Positions 59,387-64,000 of a stretch of DNA of 64,000 nucleotides are shown piece after piece. Under the pieces are notes generated by a model. It made no database searches and had not been told where the DNA came from. It worked only from the letters and a program-made list of their open reading frames with translations. This DNA is from Schizochytrium sp. CCTCC M209059 (lineage: Eukaryota > Sar > Bigyra > Thraustochytrida > Thraustochytriidae): the NCBI GenBank assembly GCA_000818945.1, contig KN805380.1, positions 530,088-594,087 on the forward strand. Reading direction: 5' to 3'. Within the stretch, counting starts at the first letter, position 1. The number at the start of each line of letters is the position of its first letter. The position numbers were made by a program, and so were the translations under genes.

Positions 59387-61597
59387 TTATGATATGTTCC
59401 AGCGTTTTTGAGCTCCGAAACCAGGCGAATGCAAAGCCGCAACAGAACCTTTACGATTATGGATAGCCGGTAGCCGCACACTTGCCTCCTCGTTCCGTTC
59501 GTCGCCGGGATGGTCATGAGCTCGGGACAGAGGCTTTCGATGACTGTAATGCTGAGATTTTTGTGAAATTGTCGAACCTTGAGGAATGCGCTGACGCTGA
59601 CGCTGCTGGCGCACCTGCGTAGAGTAACTCCACGAATATGTGTCATCGCGCCGCGAAGGTCGCACGGGCTTGCGAGCCGCTGACTTGCGGACTGGTTTGC
59701 GTACGGGTGGCAAAACGCGCGACCGTCGTTCCGGTACCTTGTAGATGCGTGGTCGCGATCGATTCTGGGTGAAGGGCGGCGCTTTCATTTCGGTACCATT
59801 ACTTCCTACTCGCGACCCGGTTGACCCGTACAGACGGCCACTACCGGCTCGAGACATTGGCAAAGTCTTTGCGTTTTCACGCAGCCGCGTCTCTCTTTGC
59901 TTCTCTTGTTCCTCTGGCCGCGGGCTGCTCGTCTCGGGAACACTTTGCTTTTGATCGACACGGTAATCGCGAGCAATATTTGTTTGGTCACAACACTTGG
60001 CACGCACAAAGCGCTGTAGTTTCAGGGCCGCTTCGCGCTCACGGCGAGCACGGCTTCTTCTGGCAAGGGCTTTTCGGGCATTATTTGCGCGGCGACGCCC
60101 TAGCACACCACGATAATTACATTGAATACGAATTGCCGCTGCAAAGGCTGCCGCCTTCTGCAAAGAACGTAGGTTTTCATGCTCACGTCGCCACCATGAC
60201 TGCAAAAGCGCTGCAGCCCTTGCCTTGTCATGCTCAATACGTCGTTGCCACCGAGACACAATATAAATTCGAAAGAATGCTTGGATGCACTGCGCCGCCC
60301 TATGTTGCCTTCTGGACCGGGTCCGGAGTCTCCACCACGCTGCACAAGTGCTTGCGGCGTTTGCTCGAAGCTCTTGAGCAGCGCGAAATTGGGCTTTCCG
60401 CATTGAACGATCCCTTCGCGCTGCAGTAATTCTTTTCCAATGCGCCTGAAGAGTGCTTGCGGCTTCTTGTCGCCGTCGAAGTTCCTGTGCAGCGCGCCAT
60501 TCTGCTTTCCGTGTTGCTCGAGTTGTTCGGGCAGCAAGAACTCCTCGATAGTGGGATTGGATGGTACTCGCCGCAAAGCGTCGCCGTCTGCGCCAGAGCT
60601 CAAGTTTCCACCACGTGACGCATCGCTTGGAGGCGACAAGGAACCTTTTATGCCTCCAGGAACGCCACGCGTTTTGCAGTTTGCAGGCACTTTGCGTTCT
60701 AAGACGACAATGTTGCGCGTACGCTTTTCGCCACCACGCTTGCAAGCGAGAAGCAGCATCGATCCGAAGACTCCGATGAAGACGCCACGCTCGCTGAATT
60801 CGACGTCCACAGAGAAAAAGGCGCCGGTGCTGGGCCTGACGCAGTCTGGATTCGCGGACTGCGCGTTCATAGGCGCGAGCTCTGGCGGCTAGCATCGCCC
60901 TTTGTATGGTACAGGCGGCAGCGGTTTTTCGCAAGAGCTCGAGCGCTCGTTTTTCACGAGCTCGTGCGTGCCGCGCGCGAATGCGAGCTTGCAAAAGACG
61001 GACAACAAAGCGGAATCGCCGAAAAGGAGAGCTCGCGACTGCGCGTCGAAAGCGCATGCATCGCCATGCCATTTGAAAACGCTCCGCGGCATAGTTTCGA
61101 ATCGCCTTGCGTCGAGTGCGGTCTGCTTCTGCTTGTTGAAACTGGAGATCATCTGCCAGACGTTCTTGCACACTTGCAATGGCGTCTTCGAGCTGTGTTC
61201 GGATGAAAGGAGTGATGGGTCTGCTGAAGGCACGCTCCAGGGTTTCGAAAACCTCATCAAAGTCGTCGTCAGGGTTGCGGAGACGGCTTTCGAGGTGCGC
61301 TACGGCCTTTGTCATCCACGTTTCCTTGGACGCGAGATCTTGTCTCCCTTTTTGCTTTGTCGCGGTGTCTTCGCTTTGGATTTTGAGCCATTCTGTCAGG
61401 TCTGCGTCCCCACTGCGCAGGATCTCGCTGATGTCGGCTAGCACCGGTTCAAGTCCCCGCCAGTGCCGCTCGTTCCATACCTCGCGTAGACCTCGGTGCG
61501 GCGCCATGCCACCGGTGCCGCCGTCACGTCTCCGAGCATCAATCAGTTCATCGACCGATCGAGCAAAAGCAATCCATCGATCGGTGCATCCGTCCAT
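59387..61597 (-). CDS. Multi-IQ-motif (calmodulin-binding) protein
   Basis: 736 residues from the ATG at 61597 (MDGCTDRWIAFARSV); the frame continues upstream without an ATG, so a further 5' exon is possible. The N-terminal 190 residues are helical and acidic, without a named domain. About twelve IQ-like motifs follow (residues 190-560), for example AACTIQRAMLAARARAY, GRRIQRAWRLHRSLR, ASTIQSHYRGVLAARTTRA, QCIQAFFRIYIVSRWQRR and IRIQCNYRGVLGRRRANNA. Each would bind calmodulin or a light chain along a long helix, as in ASPM and flagellar IQ proteins. No motor or calponin domain is visible here. The C-terminus (600-736) is basic, Pro/Arg-rich and disordered. Likely a spindle-, basal-body- or flagellum-associated scaffold; this is inference from architecture. 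Confidence 0.83.
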   Translation of the reverse strand: MDGCTDRWIAFARSVDELIDARRRDGGTGGMAPHRGLREVWNERHWRGLEPVLADISEILRSGDADLTEWLKIQSEDTATKQKGRQDLASKETWMTKAVAHLESRLRNPDDDFDEVFETLERAFSRPITPFIRTQLEDAIASVQERLADDLQFQQAEADRTRRKAIRNYAAERFQMAWRCMRFRRAVASSPFRRFRFVVRLLQARIRARHARAREKRALELLRKTAAACTIQRAMLAARARAYERAVRESRLRQAQHRRLFLCGRRIQRAWRLHRSLRIDAASRLQAWWRKAYAQHCRLRTQSACKLQNAWRSWRHKRFLVASKRCVTWWKLELWRRRRRFAASTIQSHYRGVLAARTTRATRKAEWRAAQELRRRQEAASTLQAHWKRITAARRDRSMRKAQFRAAQELRANAASTCAAWWRLRTRSRRQHRAAQCIQAFFRIYIVSRWQRRIEHDKARAAALLQSWWRREHENLRSLQKAAAFAAAIRIQCNYRGVLGRRRANNARKALARRSRARREREAALKLQRFVRAKCCDQTNIARDYRVDQKQSVPETSSPRPEEQEKQRETRLRENAKTLPMSRAGSGRLYGSTGSRVGSNGTEMKAPPFTQNRSRPRIYKVPERRSRVLPPVRKPVRKSAARKPVRPSRRDDTYSWSYSTQVRQQRQRQRIPQGSTISQKSQHYSHRKPLSRAHDHPGDERNEEASVRLPAIHNRKGSVAALHSPGFGAQKRWNIS

Positions 61598-61690
61598 TGG
61601 CTGCTTCTCGTCGTACAAGCAGGAATAATCATCGCCGTAGTAGCCGTTGAGGGGGCCTTGTTCTTTTCGTTTCGTTTCCGTTCTCAAAAA

Positions 61691-61728
61691 TGTTCTTGTT
61701 CTTGTTCTTGTTCTTGTTCTTGTTCTTT
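61691..61728. repeat. (TTGTTC)n hexamer array
   Basis: About six units just upstream of the multi-IQ gene start. Confidence 0.92.
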
Positions 61729-62501
61729 ATGAATGGCGCAGCAAGATTGTTTGTAGGCCTAACGCTGACACGCGGCACCGTTTTTTTCTGAGCGGCGTCG
61801 CGATGACCACGTGTGTCGTATCATCCGTCAACAACCTTTTATGCATGAGGTCGTGGTTTACTCTTTGAATAATGAGGAGCTTTCTAAGCGTACAAGGCTG
61901 CTCGCGGTTTTGCAGCAGGCGTAGTAAATGCTCATGAATAAATTTAGATGATGTTGACAACGACAAGGCCGACCACCAAAGATGAAGAAAGCCAAGCCAG
62001 CCAAGATGTTACTATACGTTTGCTAGGACGTTTTGGCCGCCATAATGTGACGAGCTTCGAGTAATTAAAACAAAAACACAAAACGCAGGACTGGAGGAAC
62101 AAGGCTAACAGCTTGCTTGTAGATGCCACCTGCAGCTCAGCTTTCGTGCTGCGCTGCCTTGTTCTTCTGCGTCGACTCACAGTGGTATGGGCTGCTGCTC
62201 TGCGATCACGCACGTTCACTGGCGCTTGCAGCTGGCTGCACGCAGGGATCCGAGAAGGCGCTCAAAGACTTTTACGAGGATCCGCGCCGGTCGCCGCAAC
62301 GTCGCGTTCCGTTCCCCTGCCTGGGCTCCCGTGACGACCGACCAACCAACCGACCGCCGGTGTTAACGATACGAGAGCGGCGCCTCGAGACCGTGAGAGC
62401 CAAAACCTTCGAGCTGAGCTGCACGCCACTTTCACAAGAAGAAGATCTCGCGCACGTGCCCCGTTCTGCACGTGCCCGCAGCGATGCGAGATAAGGCGAC
62501 G

Positions 62502-62650
62502 CGATGCGATGCGAGATGATGCGAGATGAGGCGAGATGAGGCGAGATGAGGCGATGCGATGCGATGCGATGCGATGCGAGGCAAGGCGATGCGATGCGAT
62601 GCGATGCGATGCGATGCGATGCGATGCGATGCGATGCGATGCGATGCGAT
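62502..62650. repeat. (GATGC)n pentamer array
   Basis: GATGC, GAGAT and GAGGC variants at the left become nearly pure GATGC units to the right. Confidence 0.92.
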
Positions 62651-64000
62651 GTCACGTTCACCAGGGCCGCTTCAGGGCCGCTTCGCGCCGCCCTTCAGAG
62701 CCAGCAAGCTGCAGCTGCGGCCGGCCCTGAAAAGCCTGGCGAGGCGATCTCGTTTCTTGCCTCTGTCCTTGTCTTGATGTCGAGATTCGTGGTGGTGGGT
62801 GGCAGGTGCTAGACCCTCCCTTTCTGGCGGACGGCACCAGGCACTTTGGGCGAGCCGTAGCCCACGCCGCGCGCCGTGACGCAGCCGCTTGCGGCCACCA
62901 TCACGCTCACGATCTTGAAAGTGGTCACGGTCACGGTCATGATCACGATCACGATCACGATCACGCGGCAGGCGCAGTGTGGAGAGCGTGGCTTCGCCAG
63001 AGCGGCGCGACCATCGCTCGCTCGCTTGAGCTGACTTGACAGTGAGTTGGGTTGAGTTGGGTTGAGTTGAGTTGACTAGACTTGACTTGAAGGAAACTTT
63101 CCTTTCGTCTCGCTCGGCTCGGCCCTGAGATCTGGACGGGCCAGCGTCTGCGACCTCTGGCGCTGCGACTGTCGGAGGTGCGAACGAATGGCGATGGCGG
63201 CGACGGCGCTTTCTCTGGCCATAGTCACAGTGGTTGGCAGTGGTTGGTTGCTGGGCTGGTGGCTCGGTTCATTATGAGGTCGCGATGACAGGCCGGCCTC
63301 TTCGTCCTCCGTCCCCGCGGTCGCTTCCCTCGTGAGATCGTCTCCGGGAAGGAAAGGAGGGAAGGTCTGCAGCAAGCGCAAGCGAAGCGCACGTCGCGGC
63401 CTTTCTGACACTCGCTCGGGTAGCCACCGCACATCCTGCAATGCCCGCAAACGTAAACGCCCGCGACGAACACGACGTGCAGGTTTTCCTTCTTGAGACA
63501 ACTCGCAGCAGCCAGGTCGCCCCCAGCCAGTCGGGCGTGAGCGAGACTACGGCGGGGGGGGCTAGCTGGCTGGCTTGGGTTACACTGGCGGCTTGGGCGC
63601 GGCTGGTGGCCGGCCACTGGCATGCTGGCTGCGTGCGCACGGCCGCACGCGCGCGGCAGGCTGCCGCTGCACGAGCCCAGGGTGCGTCCGCGCTCTCTCG
63701 CCAAAAGCGTAGCTCTCCCCCTCATGCAACTGAGTAGTATACAGCAATCTCGCGGCCCACACCTCCTCCATACTTACTGTTTCCACTTGTAAACAAAACC
63801 CTTGCAGCGCTGTAGCCACCGACCGATTGCTTTCTCGCTTTTTTGAGCCTTTTTCTTGGCTCTTGAGCTTGGCTCGCGACCTCAGGCTGCCTCTGATGAT
63901 TGGGCTCCTGCTCCATGCCTTGCTGCGCGCCCTTGAGGACGGAGGATGGATGGGTGGGTGGGTGGGTGGGGGGATGGACGGCCGCCTGAAGCTAAAGCGG

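Larger units (their letters stand above)
61598..64000. other. Right end: low-complexity intergenic sequence
   Basis: No gene is well supported. It holds TTGTTC hexamers at 61691-61728, a GATGC pentamer array at 62502-62650, CACGAT-type hexamers at 62926-62964 and GGTGGGT runs at 63950-63972. Two short frames deserve a note: a His-rich one on + (62806-63039, GHGHGHDHDHDHDH) and a Cys-rich one on - inside 63225-63725 (VCGHCRMCGGYPSECQKGRD). A minus-strand frame at 63722-63916 could be an exon of a gene lying to the right. Confidence 0.5.

Overview
The window is nuclear DNA of a GC-rich, intron-poor, flagellated protist. Most genes are single long open frames. The four introns I can place have GT/AG ends; three are about 140-160 bp and one is 662 bp. 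The gene set (kinesin-9/KIF6-like motor, DRC8-like EF-hand protein, myosin-RCC1 fusion, single-AP2-domain protein, selenoprotein H, PT-rich surface protein) suggests a stramenopile. A thraustochytrid-type genome is my best guess, from gene content and style only, not from any search.

Layout. 1-17 kb: myosin motor fused to RCC1 repeats (-, runs off the left edge), an AGC-type pseudokinase (+), a J-protein with three SH3-like repeats (-), a DRC8/EFCAB2-like protein (+), an unknown acidic protein (-), a KIF6-like kinesin (-, two exons) and a Cys-rich zinc-binding-like protein (+). 17-36 kb: a four-span membrane protein (-), an 85-residue membrane protein with a sequencing gap in its intron (+), an 8-kb gene for an ISWI-like remodeller carrying WW, HMG, winged-helix-like and PHD modules (+), and a two-repeat voltage-gated cation channel with C-terminal EF-hands (-). 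36-46.5 kb: a coiled-coil protein (+, two exons), a type I surface glycoprotein (+), selenoprotein H with an in-frame UGA and a candidate SECIS (-), and cytosolic leucyl-tRNA synthetase (+, two exons). 46.5-56.6 kb: a gene desert packed with microsatellites, including a (CAGA)n tract of about 238 bp. 56.6-61.6 kb: an AP2-domain protein (+) and a multi-IQ protein (-). The last 2.4 kb is mostly low-complexity sequence.

Gene order almost strictly alternates strands, so neighbours share either divergent promoters of 0.6-1.6 kb or short convergent 3' regions. Several products fit a flagellate cell: KIF6 and DRC8 are axonemal, and the multi-IQ, coiled-coil and channel proteins could be. The most notable items are the recoded UGA of selenoprotein H with its SECIS, the pseudokinase that has lost every catalytic motif, the myosin-RCC1 fusion, the two-repeat EF-hand channel, and the remodeller with a duplicated GH..L..NNY motif of unknown function.
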